DNA of 64,000 bases, taken from Mesorhizobium sp. Root157. Lineage in GTDB: Bacteria > Pseudomonadota > Alphaproteobacteria > Rhizobiales > Rhizobiaceae. The notes beneath the pieces are model-generated. The model ran no database searches. It was not told where the DNA came from and was given only the letters and a program-made list of their open reading frames with translations. This document shows, piece after piece, positions 29,503 through 39,094 of the stretch. Location: NCBI RefSeq assembly GCF_001427385.1, contig NZ_LMGJ01000033.1, positions 186,001 to 250,000 on the forward strand, given 5' to 3'. Every line of letters starts with the position of its first letter. Position 1 is the first letter of the stretch. A program made the translations under genes and the position numbers.

Positions 29503-30123
29503 ATGTCCGAAATTGCGACCATCGCCGCTGCCATCTTCAAACGCGCCGGAAAGGCCCATCGTTGCCTCGTTGCGATTGCCGGCCCGCCGGGCGCCGGCAA
29601 ATCCACCCTCGCAACCGCATTGCGCGACCTACTTCCGGAAGGGACGGCGGAGGTCGTGCCGATGGACGGCTTCCACTATGACGATGTGATCCTCAACCAG
29701 CGCGGCCAGCGTTCCCGCAAGGGCGCGCCCGAGACCTTCGACTTTGCCGGCTTCGAAGCGCTGTTGAAACGCATCAAAAGTGGCGAGCCGGATATCGCCA
29801 TTCCGGTGTTCGATCGCAGCATGGAGTTATCGCGAGCCGCGGCATCGGTCATTTCCGCCGACGTCAAGTTCGTGCTGGTTGAAGGCAATTACCTGCTGCT
29901 CGACGAAGAGCCCTGGGCGCGCCTGGGCGCTCTGTTCGATTTCTCTATCTTTGTCGATGCCAATCGCGCCGAACTGGAACGACGTTTGCTCTCGCGCTGG
30001 TCCGAGCATGGCAAATCCGATGAAGACGCCCGTACCTGGGTCGCTTCCAACGATTTGCCGAATGTCGAGAGGGTATACGCACACCGCCGCGCGCCCGACC
30101 TCATTGTCGGCGACCACATTTGA
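29503..30123 (+). CDS. P-loop kinase of the uridine kinase / pantothenate kinase type
   Basis: 206 residues from ATG 29503 (MSEIATIAAAI). Walker A GPPGAGKST near residue 28, followed by PMDGFHYDD, a motif of the PanK/uridine kinase/phosphoribulokinase family where the aspartate acts as base, and VLVEGNYLLLDEEPW as Walker B-like segment. Rhizobial relatives include FrcK, found with a fructose importer. The substrate could be a sugar or nucleoside. It lies 76 bp downstream of the mutarotase-like gene, suggesting a two-gene unit. Confidence 0.8.
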   Translation: MSEIATIAAAIFKRAGKAHRCLVAIAGPPGAGKSTLATALRDLLPEGTAEVVPMDGFHYDDVILNQRGQRSRKGAPETFDFAGFEALLKRIKSGEPDIAIPVFDRSMELSRAAASVISADVKFVLVEGNYLLLDEEPWARLGALFDFSIFVDANRAELERRLLSRWSEHGKSDEDARTWVASNDLPNVERVYAHRRAPDLIVGDHI

Positions 30124-30206
30124 ACTCCGTGACCATCGTCCGGAACCTGCGGTCCGTTTGTTCGTTGTCACCGACAAGTAAAATTCGACAACCGCGAGGG
30201 ATTTCA

Positions 30207-30587
30207 ATGGCGACCAAGGCAAAAAAGACCGCATCCAAGCCAGCCAAGGCGACCCAGGCTAAAGCCGGGGCTGGCCCGGCAATCGCGGCGCGCTCAAAAG
30301 ATGCCAAGCCGGCCTTTGGCAAGGCGGCACCGAAAAGAGTAACGCCCGCAACGGACAAGGTACCCGCCAAAGCCGCCAAGGCCAAATCTCCGAGCGGGTC
30401 ATCGTCCGCTCGTGACAATACGTCGGATGATACGTCGATCGCCGCAAAGGTCGCCCGGACCATGAAGACAACGGCGAATGTTGCGGTGGGTGCCGTTGTG
30501 GCGACCGCCAAGGGCGCCGCGACGCTCGCCTCCTCCGCCGTCGGCAAGACCGGCACAAAGGGCGGCACACGCGCCAAGGGCAAGTAG
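30207..30587 (+). CDS. Lys/Ala-rich histone-H1-like protein
   Basis: 126 residues from ATG 30207; GCGAGGG lies upstream. The protein is very basic and low in complexity, with repeated KKTASKPAKAT, AKAAKAKS type stretches over residues 1-70, then a more hydrophobic Ala/Val part (NVAVGAVVATAKGAATLAS), and a final GTRAKGK. This resembles the bacterial H1-like nucleoid-associated proteins; an alternative is a DNA-protecting or phasin-like protein. Function is not established by sequence. Confidence 0.7.
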   Translation: MATKAKKTASKPAKATQAKAGAGPAIAARSKDAKPAFGKAAPKRVTPATDKVPAKAAKAKSPSGSSSARDNTSDDTSIAAKVARTMKTTANVAVGAVVATAKGAATLASSAVGKTGTKGGTRAKGK

Positions 30588-30607
30588 CCGAGCCTCCAGT
30601 TTCCGGT

Positions 30608-31312
30608 TCAGGGCCGTGTGGGTATGACGATGCCCCGCTGCACGGCCGGGCGCGCCAGCCCACGCTCGAGCCATGCGGCGACCGCTGGAAAGTCGTCGAA
30701 GCCAACCAGTTCGCGCGCATCGTAAAAGCCGATCAGGTTGCGAACCCAACCGAGCATCGAGATGTCGGCGATGGTGTAGTCGTCGCCCATGATCCAGGTG
30801 CGTTCTTTCAGCCTGCCGTCGAGGACACCGACGAGGCGGCGGGATTCGACGCGATAGCGTTCGAGCGGCCGCTTGTCGGCAATCTCGCGCCCGGCAAATT
30901 TATGGAAGAAACCAAGCTGGCCGAAGATCGGTCCAATCGCTGCCATCTGGAAGAAAACCCACTGGATCGTCTCGTAGCGAAGAGCCGGGTCCGCTGGAAG
31001 GAACTTGCCGGTTTTCTCGGCGAGGTAGAGCAGGATGGCCCCGGATTCGAACAGGGCCAGCGGCTTGCCCCCCTGGCCATCGGGGTCGATGACCGACGGG
31101 ATCTTGCCATTGGGGTTGAGCGACAGGAATTCCGGCGTCCAGGTCTCGTCCTTGCCGATATCGACGTAATGCGCCTCATAGGGCAAGCCGAGTTCTTCCA
31201 GGACAATCGAAACCTTGACCCCGTTCGGGGTCGGCGCCGAATAAAGCTGAAGGCGGTCTGGATGTTCAGCCGGCCAGCGCTTGGCGACGGGAAAATCGGA
31301 AAGGTCGGTCAT
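30608..31312 (-). CDS. Glutathione S-transferase, Nu class (YfcG/YghU-like)
   Basis: 234 residues. The N-terminal thioredoxin-like domain has LYSAPTPNGVKVSIVLEELGL, with the TPNG motif of Nu-class enzymes, and LFESGAILLYLAEKTGKFLP for glutathione binding; the C-terminal helical domain has MGDDYTIADISMLGWV. Nu-class members act as glutathione-dependent disulfide reductases or organic peroxidases rather than classical conjugating enzymes. It is 58 bp downstream of the ketosynthase gene on the same strand; a functional link is not evident. Confidence 0.88.
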   Translation of the reverse strand: MTDLSDFPVAKRWPAEHPDRLQLYSAPTPNGVKVSIVLEELGLPYEAHYVDIGKDETWTPEFLSLNPNGKIPSVIDPDGQGGKPLALFESGAILLYLAEKTGKFLPADPALRYETIQWVFFQMAAIGPIFGQLGFFHKFAGREIADKRPLERYRVESRRLVGVLDGRLKERTWIMGDDYTIADISMLGWVRNLIGFYDARELVGFDDFPAVAAWLERGLARPAVQRGIVIPTRP

Positions 31313-31369
31313 AGGGGCTCCTTGGGCGGAAAGGCAAACAGTCCAGCGGCAACTGCACGGCAGGCCGGG

Positions 31370-32578
31370 TCAGACTGCCTTGAATGCAAGCACCGCATTG
31401 GTTCCACCGAAGGCGAAAGCATTGCTGAGAGCCACACGAACCTTACGTTCCCGCGATACGTTCGGCGTTACGTCGAGATCGCAATCCGGATCGGGTTCGC
31501 GGAAATTCGCCGTCGGCGGCACCACACCTTCGCGAATTGCGTTGACACAGGCGATCAGTTCCAGGCCACCCGATGCGCCCAGGCAATGGGCATGCATCGA
31601 CTTGGTCGAGGATACCGACAGGCTGTAAGCGTGATCGCCGAACACCCGCTTGATCGCCGCCGTCTCGATCTGGTCGTTGGCCTTGGTGCCGGTGCCGTGG
31701 GCGTTGAGGTAATCGATGTCTTCGGCATTGATACCGGCATCGGCCAGACAGGCCCGCATCGCGCTTTCCGGACCTTCTATCGTGGGCGCCACGATGTCGG
31801 AGGCATCGCCGGAGAGACCTACGCCGGCGATCTCGCCGAGAATGGTCGCGCCTCGCGCCCTTGCATGCTCATAGCTTTCCAGCACCACCATCCCGGCACC
31901 CTCGCCCAGGACCAGGCCCTGCCGGTCGGCTGAAAACGGACGACAGGTATCAGGGGACAAGACGCGCAAGGCTTCCCAACTTTTGAGTATGCCCCAGACC
32001 ATTGGCGCATCGGTGCCGCCTGAAACCATGACGTCGGCGCGGCCAAGCCTGATCTGGTCCACCGCCGATGCGATGGCATGGTTCGCCGACGCACACGCGG
32101 ACGTCACCCCATAGACCGGCCCGCGCAAGCCGAGATTCATGCTGACCTGGCCGGCCGCAGCTCCCGGCATCACCTTGGGTACGGTGAATATTCCCGCCCG
32201 GCTCTTGCCTTCCAGCAAGATCGACCGGTAGTTTTCCTCGACCGTTTCCCAGCCGCAAATGCCGACGCCGACAATGGTGCCGATGCGATTGGTGTCGATG
32301 TCGCTGGCGGACAGGCCGGACTGCAGCATCGCCTCGCGCGCGGCAATCACGGCAAGCAGGCTGAAACGATCCATCGTGACAAGCTGTTTGCGGTCTATGC
32401 CGTGGTCGGGCAACTGCCTGATCTCGCAGCCGGTTCGCACCTTGATGTCGTGCAGCGCCAGATTGCCGATCGGGCCTATTGCCGAACGGCCAGCGCGCAT
32501 TTCTTCCCATATGGCGGCGGCGTTGGTGCCGAGACCGCATATTCCGCCGATGCCGGTGATGACGACGCGCGTTCGCAT
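31370..32578 (-). CDS. Beta-ketoacyl-ACP synthase, NodE-like
   Basis: 402 residues. FabF/NodE-type ketosynthase with the full catalytic set: nucleophile Cys162 in [11 protein letters not shown], histidine in [12 protein letters not shown], and histidine in [21 protein letters not shown] closes the C terminus. It condenses malonyl-ACP with an acyl chain on a carrier protein. The partner is clearly the NodF-like carrier protein encoded 11 bp upstream. No other nod genes or nod box are visible here, so a role in making a special acyl chain for a lipid or signal other than the Nod factor is possible. Confidence 0.88.
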   Translation of the reverse strand: MRTRVVITGIGGICGLGTNAAAIWEEMRAGRSAIGPIGNLALHDIKVRTGCEIRQLPDHGIDRKQLVTMDRFSLLAVIAAREAMLQSGLSASDIDTNRIGTIVGVGICGWETVEENYRSILLEGKSRAGIFTVPKVMPGAAAGQVSMNLGLRGPVYGVTSACASANHAIASAVDQIRLGRADVMVSGGTDAPMVWGILKSWEALRVLSPDTCRPFSADRQGLVLGEGAGMVVLESYEHARARGATILGEIAGVGLSGDASDIVAPTIEGPESAMRACLADAGINAEDIDYLNAHGTGTKANDQIETAAIKRVFGDHAYSLSVSSTKSMHAHCLGASGGLELIACVNAIREGVVPPTANFREPDPDCDLDVTPNVSRERKVRVALSNAFAFGGTNAVLAFKAV

Positions 32579-32589
32579 AAGGCTGAAAA

Positions 32590-32844
32590 TCAGGCTTTCT
32601 TGTCGATCAGAGTACGAACGGCCTCGACCATATCGCCAACGTTCTTGAGATTGCTCCAGGCATCGACAGTGTTCATCTCGATCTCGATGTCGTATTTTTC
32701 CTCAAGGTCGAAGATAATCTCGGTGAGCTCGAGCGAGTGTATGCCGAGCGCCGTCAATTCGGTGCTGACCGTGATCTCGTCGTCACCCGGCTCCGCGTGT
32801 TCCTTGATCTTGTCGATGATTTCCGACGCGAGCTGATCAGCCAT
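32590..32844 (-). CDS. NodF-like acyl carrier protein
   Basis: 84 residues from ATG 32844 ([10 protein letters not shown]); AAGGAA upstream supports it over the start at 32859. It is acidic, and its C-terminal half ([23 protein letters not shown]) closely resembles NodF, much more than housekeeping AcpP. The phosphopantetheine serine is Ser37 in LGIHSLEL. In almost all carrier proteins this motif reads DSL; here the aspartate is histidine. That may affect recognition by the holo-ACP synthase or by partner enzymes. Forms a two-gene unit with the NodE-like ketosynthase. Confidence 0.88.
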   Translation of the reverse strand: MADQLASEIIDKIKEHAEPGDDEITVSTELTALGIHSLELTEIIFDLEEKYDIEIEMNTVDAWSNLKNVGDMVEAVRTLIDKKA

Positions 32845-33060
32845 TCGGTTCCTTTCCAATTTCCCGACCTGACGCTGCAGCGCCTTCGTGTCCTCGACAG
32901 ACCAATCCCGTTGTTCTGCTCACCACTTGCAAGATAAAGGTGAGGACCTTCCCTCTATAGAAACCGAAACGTGCAGAGGCAACAGCGATATCAACAAAGC
33001 CCTTGATGTGCTTAAAGTTCCGACCTTGCCGAGATGACCCAAGGGAAGGTCTGGCGCAGG

Positions 33061-34809
33061 TCAATGCGCCACCTGCCTGAACTTCGCGGTGGCCTTGTCA
33101 TCAACCGCCGTCCCGTCATTTGAAATGGCCACCCCAAACTTCTCTGCGGCCTCTTTTTTCGTGTAGTAGCCAAGCGCAACGTCATTGAGCACGGCTTGCG
33201 GTGCCCGCAGCAAGGGGTCGCCATAGCCCCCACCTCCCGGTGTGCCGACGCGCACGCGGTCACCGGCCTTCAATGGAATGTCCTGCTCTTTGGACAGATG
33301 CGGCGGCACATGTGGCTGGCCGCCCTTGAACACGGTCACGGTATTGACCGCACCGTCGCTGCCGCCAAGCACGCCCTGCGGCCCGACGCGGCCATGATCC
33401 ATGACGAACGAGGCGCGCGCCTGCCCGCGCAGAAGCTCAACCTCATAAGCTAAACCGAACCCGCCGCGCTGCTTGCCGGCACCGCCCGAACCCTCCCGCA
33501 ACGCATAGTGGCGATAGAGCACCGGGAATGCCTGCTCCATGATCTCCACGGGCGGTGATTTGGAGATGCCGATGGTGGAACACCCGTTGGTGAGGCCGTC
33601 GTGCCCGGTATTGCCGCCATAGCCACCACCCGAAATCTGGTACATGACGTAGTCGCGCCCGCGCACCGGGTCGTTGCCGCCAAGCGCAAAATTGCCGCTG
33701 GAACCGGCTGGCGCCGCCGTTACCTTATCCGGCAGGGCCTGCACCATGGCGGCAAAGACGGCTTCGGCGATGCGTTGCGAAACTTCTGCTGCGCAGCCCG
33801 AAACAGGCCTCGGATATTTCGCGTCGAGGAAGGTTCCTTCCGGCCGTTTGACGATCAGCGGCTCGAAAGCGCCAGCGCTGATCGGCACGTCCGGGAATAT
33901 GTGACGCATGGCGAGATAGACCGACGACAATGTCGTTGCCAGCACGCTGTTCATCGGCCCGGCACAAGGCTTCGATGAACCCATGAAATCGAAGGTGAGC
34001 GTATCGCCCTGTTTTTCAACGGCCAGCGCTATGGTGAGAGGCTCATCGACCACGCCATCGGAATCGACGAATGCCTGCGAGCGGTAGGTGCCGTCGGCAA
34101 TGGTGCCGATGTTGGCGCGCATCTGGGCCGCCGCCCGCGCCCGCAACTCGGCAATGGCTTCGACGACAGTTTCGTCACCGTAACGATCCAGGATTTCAAA
34201 CAGCCGGTCCTGACCGACCATCAACGCGGCTGCCTGCGCCTTGATATCGCCGATACGCTGGTCGGCGACACGGATGTTCGAACAGATGATGGCGTAGATT
34301 TCGGGGTCGAGCTTGCCCTTCTTGAACAGCTTGACCGGCGGCAGGCGCAGGCCCTCCTGCTCGACGGCCGTGGCCGAAGCCGAGAAGCCGCCAGGCACTG
34401 CGCCGCCAATGTCGGGCCAATGGCCGGTATTCGACAGCCAGCAGAAGATGCTGCCGCCTCGATAAACCGGCATGGCGAAGCGCACGTCCATGAGGTGCGT
34501 CCCGCCGAGATAAGGGTCGTTGACGATATAGATGTCGCCGGGCGCGGGCGGCAGGCAGCGCCCGTCGGCGATCATCTCGATCACGGTCCGGGTCGAATAC
34601 TGCATGACCCCGACAAATACGGGCAATCCCTGACTGCCCTGCGCGATCAGCGATCCGTCGAGCGCCGAATAGATGCCGTCAGAACGATCGTTGGCTTCAG
34701 CGATGACCGGCGAGAAAGCCGCGCGCGAGAAGGTCAGGTCCATCTCGTCGCAGGTTTGTTGAAGTGCCGCCTGGATGACCGAAAGCGTGATCGCGTCGAG
34801 CTTTGCCAT
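33061..34809 (-). CDS. hyuB: Hydantoinase B / 5-oxoprolinase beta-type subunit
   Basis: 582 residues, typical HyuB length. The family start ITLSVIQAALQQTCDEMDLTFSRAAFSPVI and the motifs VNDPYLGGTHLMDV (near residue 105) and GGGGYGDPLLR (near residue 540) are present. With HyuA it carries out ATP-dependent opening of a cyclic amide such as a hydantoin, 5-oxoproline or a related ring; acetone-carboxylase-like relatives share the fold. It starts 3 bp after the hyuA stop. The exact substrate cannot be assigned. Confidence 0.87.
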   Translation of the reverse strand: MAKLDAITLSVIQAALQQTCDEMDLTFSRAAFSPVIAEANDRSDGIYSALDGSLIAQGSQGLPVFVGVMQYSTRTVIEMIADGRCLPPAPGDIYIVNDPYLGGTHLMDVRFAMPVYRGGSIFCWLSNTGHWPDIGGAVPGGFSASATAVEQEGLRLPPVKLFKKGKLDPEIYAIICSNIRVADQRIGDIKAQAAALMVGQDRLFEILDRYGDETVVEAIAELRARAAAQMRANIGTIADGTYRSQAFVDSDGVVDEPLTIALAVEKQGDTLTFDFMGSSKPCAGPMNSVLATTLSSVYLAMRHIFPDVPISAGAFEPLIVKRPEGTFLDAKYPRPVSGCAAEVSQRIAEAVFAAMVQALPDKVTAAPAGSSGNFALGGNDPVRGRDYVMYQISGGGYGGNTGHDGLTNGCSTIGISKSPPVEIMEQAFPVLYRHYALREGSGGAGKQRGGFGLAYEVELLRGQARASFVMDHGRVGPQGVLGGSDGAVNTVTVFKGGQPHVPPHLSKEQDIPLKAGDRVRVGTPGGGGYGDPLLRAPQAVLNDVALGYYTKKEAAEKFGVAISNDGTAVDDKATAKFRQVAH

Positions 34810-34812
34810 GGC

Positions 34813-36885
34813 TCAGCCTCCGCCTATGTCGATGACGAGGTTTCCGTCCGCGTCGGAGCGCGCGATGTTGCCGGGTTCCAGCACCGTTGTCGCGTCCATC
34901 TGTTCCAGAACGGCCGGACCTTCAACGGTAGCGCCCAACGGCAGTTTCTCGCGGGCGTAGACCGGCGCGTCGTGCCATACTCCATCGAACCAGACCGGCC
35001 TGGTCTCAAGCCGCGCGTCATCGAGGCTGTCTGCGCGCGCGGCAGGATCGATCAGCCGCGACAGATCGATGTCGGGGCGCACGCCGGTCACGGATGTGTT
35101 GAGGTTGACCAGATTGGCGCGGATTTCCGGCAGTTCGACCTTGAAGCGGGCGAAATAGGCTTTCTCGAACAGTTGCTGCAGCGTGGCGCGCGACACGGAG
35201 GCCGAGGGCAGCGGCACGTTGATGATATGGGTCTGCCCGACGAACTGCATGTCGGCCGAGTGCGCGACCCGCAGCGATTGCGGCCTTATCGCCTCCTTGG
35301 CGATCATTCTTGCGCCTTCTTCGCAACGGCGCTCCAGGATTTGGCGTATCAAAGCCTCGTCGACCAGCGAGACCGGCTGGTTTACGGTGTTGACGAAGTC
35401 GTGGCGCAAGTCCGCCACCACGCAGCCAAGGGCGTTGGTGATGCCCGGCCGCGCCGGCACCAGAACCTTGGGCAGGCCGAGTTCCCGGGCAAGAGCCGCC
35501 GCGTGTAGCGGTCCGGCGCCGCCGAAGGCGAACAGCGCGAAATCGCGCGGATCATGGCCGCGCGACACCGAAACCATGCGAATGGCCCCGGCCATTTTCA
35601 GATTGCCCAGCCGAAGCACCGCACCCGCCGCCTCGACGGCGTCGAGCCCGCAGGCACGGCCTATTTTTTCGGCGAAGATCTGCCGCACTGCTTCCACCGG
35701 CACCGGATGATCGACGGCGAGCAATTTTTGCGGCGCCAGCCGTCCCAGCACCAGATTGGCGTCGGTCAGCGTCGGCTCGGTTCCGCCTCGCCCGTAGCAG
35801 ATCGGGCCCGGATTGGCCCCGGCGCTTTCCGGGCCGACCTGGATCAGGCCGGCGGCATCGACGCGGGCAATCGAACCACCGCCGGCTCCCACCGTATGCA
35901 CGGCGACCATCGGGACGTGGATCGGCATGGCGTATTCGATCTCCGTTTCGTTGGAGACTGCCGGTTCGGCATTGCGGATCAGGGCGACATCGGTGGACGT
36001 ACCGCCCATGTCATAGGTCACGAGGTTGCCGTAGCCGGCTCGCTTTCCGGTGTATGCGGCAGCGATGACGCCGGAAGCCGGCCCCGACATCACGGTCTTG
36101 GCCGCTTCGCGGGTGACGAAGCGGGCAGAGATCATGCCGCCATTGCCGTTCATCATCAGGAAGTCGCGATCGTAGCCCTGCGCCGCCAATTCACTGCGCA
36201 GCTTCCCGACATAGCGTTCGAGGATCGGCTGCACGGAGGCGTTGACGGCGGCAGTAACGCCGCGCTCGAACTCACGCGCTTCCGAAAGCAGGGAATGCCC
36301 CGTGGTGACGTAGCCGTTCTGCCAACTTTCCGCGGCGATCTCTGCAGCGCGCAACTCATGGGCGGGGTTGGCATAGGCGTGCAGGAAATGGATGACGAGG
36401 GATTCGCAGCCGGCGGCAAGCAAGGCTGCCACGGCGCGCCGCACATCGTCTTCGTTCAAAGGCACCCGAACCGCGCCGGTTGCCTCCACGCGTTCGTCGA
36501 CTTCCAGCCGCAGATTGCGCGGGACGACCGGCGTAAAAGTTCCCGTCATGCCATAGGGCTGCGGACGCGTGCGCCGGCCAAGCTCGATGATGTCGCGGAA
36601 ACCCAGCGTGGTGATCATGCCGGTTCTGGCCAGCCGGCGCTCCAGCACGGCGTTGGTGGTCGTGGTGGTTCCGTGAACGATCAGATCGACATCGCGAACC
36701 GGGAAACCTGTGGCCCCGAGGGCCGCCACCACACCGAATGCCTGGTTGTTATTGGTCGTCGGCGTCTTGGCGATATGGACCTTGCCGCCGCTGTTGCCGT
36801 CTATCAAAAGAAGGTCGGTAAAAGTGCCGCCCACATCGATGCCAGCGATGACGCCGCCCGATTGTGCCGGAACTTTCTCTTGCAT
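34813..36885 (-). CDS. hyuA: Hydantoinase A / 5-oxoprolinase alpha-type subunit
   Basis: 690 residues from ATG 36885; a TTG two codons earlier is also possible. Actin-like ATPase domain with the first phosphate motif IDVGGTFTDLLLID at the N terminus, VHGTTTTTNAVLER near residue 65, DMGGTSTDVALI near residue 290, and ALFAFGGAGPLHAAALA near residue 465. It provides ATP-dependent activation for the HyuB reaction. Divergent from the ferredoxin reductase gene across about 200 bp. Confidence 0.87.
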   Translation of the reverse strand: MQEKVPAQSGGVIAGIDVGGTFTDLLLIDGNSGGKVHIAKTPTTNNNQAFGVVAALGATGFPVRDVDLIVHGTTTTTNAVLERRLARTGMITTLGFRDIIELGRRTRPQPYGMTGTFTPVVPRNLRLEVDERVEATGAVRVPLNEDDVRRAVAALLAAGCESLVIHFLHAYANPAHELRAAEIAAESWQNGYVTTGHSLLSEAREFERGVTAAVNASVQPILERYVGKLRSELAAQGYDRDFLMMNGNGGMISARFVTREAAKTVMSGPASGVIAAAYTGKRAGYGNLVTYDMGGTSTDVALIRNAEPAVSNETEIEYAMPIHVPMVAVHTVGAGGGSIARVDAAGLIQVGPESAGANPGPICYGRGGTEPTLTDANLVLGRLAPQKLLAVDHPVPVEAVRQIFAEKIGRACGLDAVEAAGAVLRLGNLKMAGAIRMVSVSRGHDPRDFALFAFGGAGPLHAAALARELGLPKVLVPARPGITNALGCVVADLRHDFVNTVNQPVSLVDEALIRQILERRCEEGARMIAKEAIRPQSLRVAHSADMQFVGQTHIINVPLPSASVSRATLQQLFEKAYFARFKVELPEIRANLVNLNTSVTGVRPDIDLSRLIDPAARADSLDDARLETRPVWFDGVWHDAPVYAREKLPLGATVEGPAVLEQMDATTVLEPGNIARSDADGNLVIDIGGG

Positions 36886-37092
36886 TGGCAAAATCCGAAA
36901 TGTCCGAACTGCTTCTATGTACCAGATTGGAAAGGCGTTTTACGAGCCCATCTTGACGCAAAACTCATTCGTATACTAATAGTTTCAGGGCACAAGGTCT
37001 TACCAGGCAGAACTGCACGACGGCGCGACGGACCCAAAAGTCTCACACGCGCGCATGGTTTTGTGCGCCGCATTTGGCAGAAGGTTGTCTTG

Positions 37093-37920
37093 ATGAACAC
37101 TGTTCCTTCATTGAATATTGCAGGCGCGCAGCCTCTGCAATTTCCTATCCCTGCCAACGTCTATGCGCAAACCGTGGTCTCGGTCAGGCACTATACCGAC
37201 CGGCTGTTTTCCTTCCGCATCACCCGCCCGCAGTCGCTGCGCTTCCGTTCGGGTGAGTTCGTCATGATCGGGCTTCCCAACGCCGAGAAGCCCGTTTTCC
37301 GCGCCTATTCCGTCGCCAGCCCGTCATGGGACGACGAACTGGAATTTTTCTCGATCAAGGTCCCTGAAGGCCCTTTGACCTCGGAACTGCAGAAGATCGA
37401 AATCGGCGACACCATCCTCATGCGCCAGAAGCCCACCGGTACGCTGGTGGTCGATGCGCTGACACCGGCAAAGCGCCTGTTCATGATTTCGACCGGCACC
37501 GGCATTGCTCCGTTCGCCAGCCTGCTGCGCGATCCCGACACCTATGAGAAGTTCGACCAGATCGTTCTGGCCCACACCTGCCGGGACAATGCCGAACTTG
37601 TCTACGGGCAGGAACTGGTGGCTGCGCTGGAGAACGATCCGCTGATCGGCGAACTGACCGGCGGCCGGGTCACGCTATACAACTCCACCACGCGCGAGCA
37701 GTCGGCGCGCATGGGCCGTATCACGGCGCTCATCGCGTCCGGCAAGTTCTATTCCGACCTGAACATCGAACCGCTCAATCCGCAGACCGACCGCGTCATG
37801 ATCTGCGGTTCCATGCACATGCTGCGCGACGTCAAGGAACTGACTGAGTCCCATGGCTTCAAGGAAGGTTCGTTGGCCAATCCGGCCGAATTCGTCGTCG
37901 AGCGCGCCTTTGTCGGCTGA
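37093..37920 (+). CDS. fpr: Ferredoxin/flavodoxin-NADP+ reductase
   Basis: 275 residues from ATG 37093. The same frame is open back to 35554, but that part is antisense to hyuA and is not coding. FAD-binding FRAYSVASPSW near residue 75 (RxYS), KPTGTLVVDAL, the pyridine-nucleotide-binding MISTGTGIAPFASLLRDP near 140, MICGSMHML near 235, and the bacterial-type C terminus VERAFVG. It moves electrons between NADPH and ferredoxin or flavodoxin and is often tied to oxidative stress defence. Monocistronic as far as visible. Confidence 0.92.
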   Translation: MNTVPSLNIAGAQPLQFPIPANVYAQTVVSVRHYTDRLFSFRITRPQSLRFRSGEFVMIGLPNAEKPVFRAYSVASPSWDDELEFFSIKVPEGPLTSELQKIEIGDTILMRQKPTGTLVVDALTPAKRLFMISTGTGIAPFASLLRDPDTYEKFDQIVLAHTCRDNAELVYGQELVAALENDPLIGELTGGRVTLYNSTTREQSARMGRITALIASGKFYSDLNIEPLNPQTDRVMICGSMHMLRDVKELTESHGFKEGSLANPAEFVVERAFVG

Positions 37921-38147
37921 CAGGGGATTGCTCCTGCACTTGGCGGGATGCGCCGCCGGATCCGTATCGGCTGACGCCGCTTCCCTTGATGTGAAAATAA
38001 GTTTCCTGTAAATAAAACCCTGCAAGAACCCGAGGGTTGCGAGGCTGGAACTCGGCTGAACCTCTGGCCCATGGAGGCTGCCTCGGTTACGGGAGAAACT
38101 CGGGCAAGGCTGCTCGGCCAGTACTAGAATGCATTGAGGGAGGAACC

Positions 38148-38993
38148 ATGAAACTGTTGCGTTACGGCGAGGCTGGCTTTGAAAAGCCGGGGCTTCTGGA
38201 TGCGGACGGCACGATCCGCGATCTCTCCGGCCATGTCGCGGACATCGGTGCAAAAGTGCTCGAACCGACCTCGCTGGCAGCATTGGCCAAGCTCGATCCG
38301 AAAGCGCTTCCGGCAGTGGCAGGCACGCCGCGCATCGGCCCCTGCGTTGGCGGCGTCGGCAAGTTCATCTGCATCGGCCTCAACTACTCGGACCACGCGG
38401 CTGAAACCGGCTCGGCCGTTCCGCCCGAACCGATCGTGTTCATGAAGGCCAATTCAGCCATTGTCGGCCCGAACGACGACGTGCTGATCCCGCGCGGCTC
38501 GGAAAAGACCGACTGGGAAGTGGAACTGGCCGTCGTCATCGGCAAGACCGCCAAATATGTCTCGCAAGCGGACGCGCTGGACTATGTCGCCGGCTATTGC
38601 ATCGCCCATGACGTGTCCGAACGCGCCTTCCAGGTCGAACGCAAGGGTCAGTGGACCAAGGGCAAGTCGTGCGACACGTTCGGTCCGATCGGCCCGTGGC
38701 TGGTGACGAAGGACGAAGTCGCCGACCCGCAGGATCTCGGTATCTGGCTGAAGGTCAATGGCGAGACCATGCAGGACGGCTCGACCAAGACAATGGTCTA
38801 TGGCGTCGCCTATCTCGTTTCCTATCTCAGCCAGTTCATGTCGCTGCATCCCGGCGATATCATCGCCACCGGCACGCCCGCCGGCGTCGGCATGGGCAAG
38901 AAACCGCCCCGCTTCCTCAAGCCGGGCGATGTGGTCGAACTTGGTGTGGCCGGGCTTGGCACCCAGCGCCAGAAGTTCCGCCCCGACTCATAG
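38148..38993 (+). CDS. Fumarylacetoacetate hydrolase family protein
   Basis: 281 residues from ATG 38148 with GAGGGAGGAA just before it. FAH fold: FICIGLNYSDHAAETGS near residue 70, the metal-binding E-x-E in DWEVELAVVIG near residue 125, DVSERAFQVERKGQW, and GDIIATGTPAGVGMG near 245. Related enzymes cleave acylpyruvates, 2,4-diketo-3-deoxy sugar acids or ureidoglycolate, and database names for this group vary. No pathway neighbours are present to choose among these. Confidence 0.85.
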   Translation: MKLLRYGEAGFEKPGLLDADGTIRDLSGHVADIGAKVLEPTSLAALAKLDPKALPAVAGTPRIGPCVGGVGKFICIGLNYSDHAAETGSAVPPEPIVFMKANSAIVGPNDDVLIPRGSEKTDWEVELAVVIGKTAKYVSQADALDYVAGYCIAHDVSERAFQVERKGQWTKGKSCDTFGPIGPWLVTKDEVADPQDLGIWLKVNGETMQDGSTKTMVYGVAYLVSYLSQFMSLHPGDIIATGTPAGVGMGKKPPRFLKPGDVVELGVAGLGTQRQKFRPDS

Positions 38994-39094
38994 AGCGTCG
39001 TCGCGGGACGAAACTGGCTGCGCTTTTTCTGGAACCAGCGCGGCTGCGGCGAGTTCACTCGATATGCACGAGCGGGGATGTTCAACGCCGACAG

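Noticed and set aside
32860..33060. nod box upstream of the NodF-like gene
   Set aside because: I looked for the ATC-N9-GAT repeats of a nod box and found no convincing arrangement.
35554..37092. 513-codon upstream extension of the ferredoxin reductase frame
   Set aside because: It is antisense to hyuA and crosses the divergent promoter region; Fpr proteins begin near 37093.
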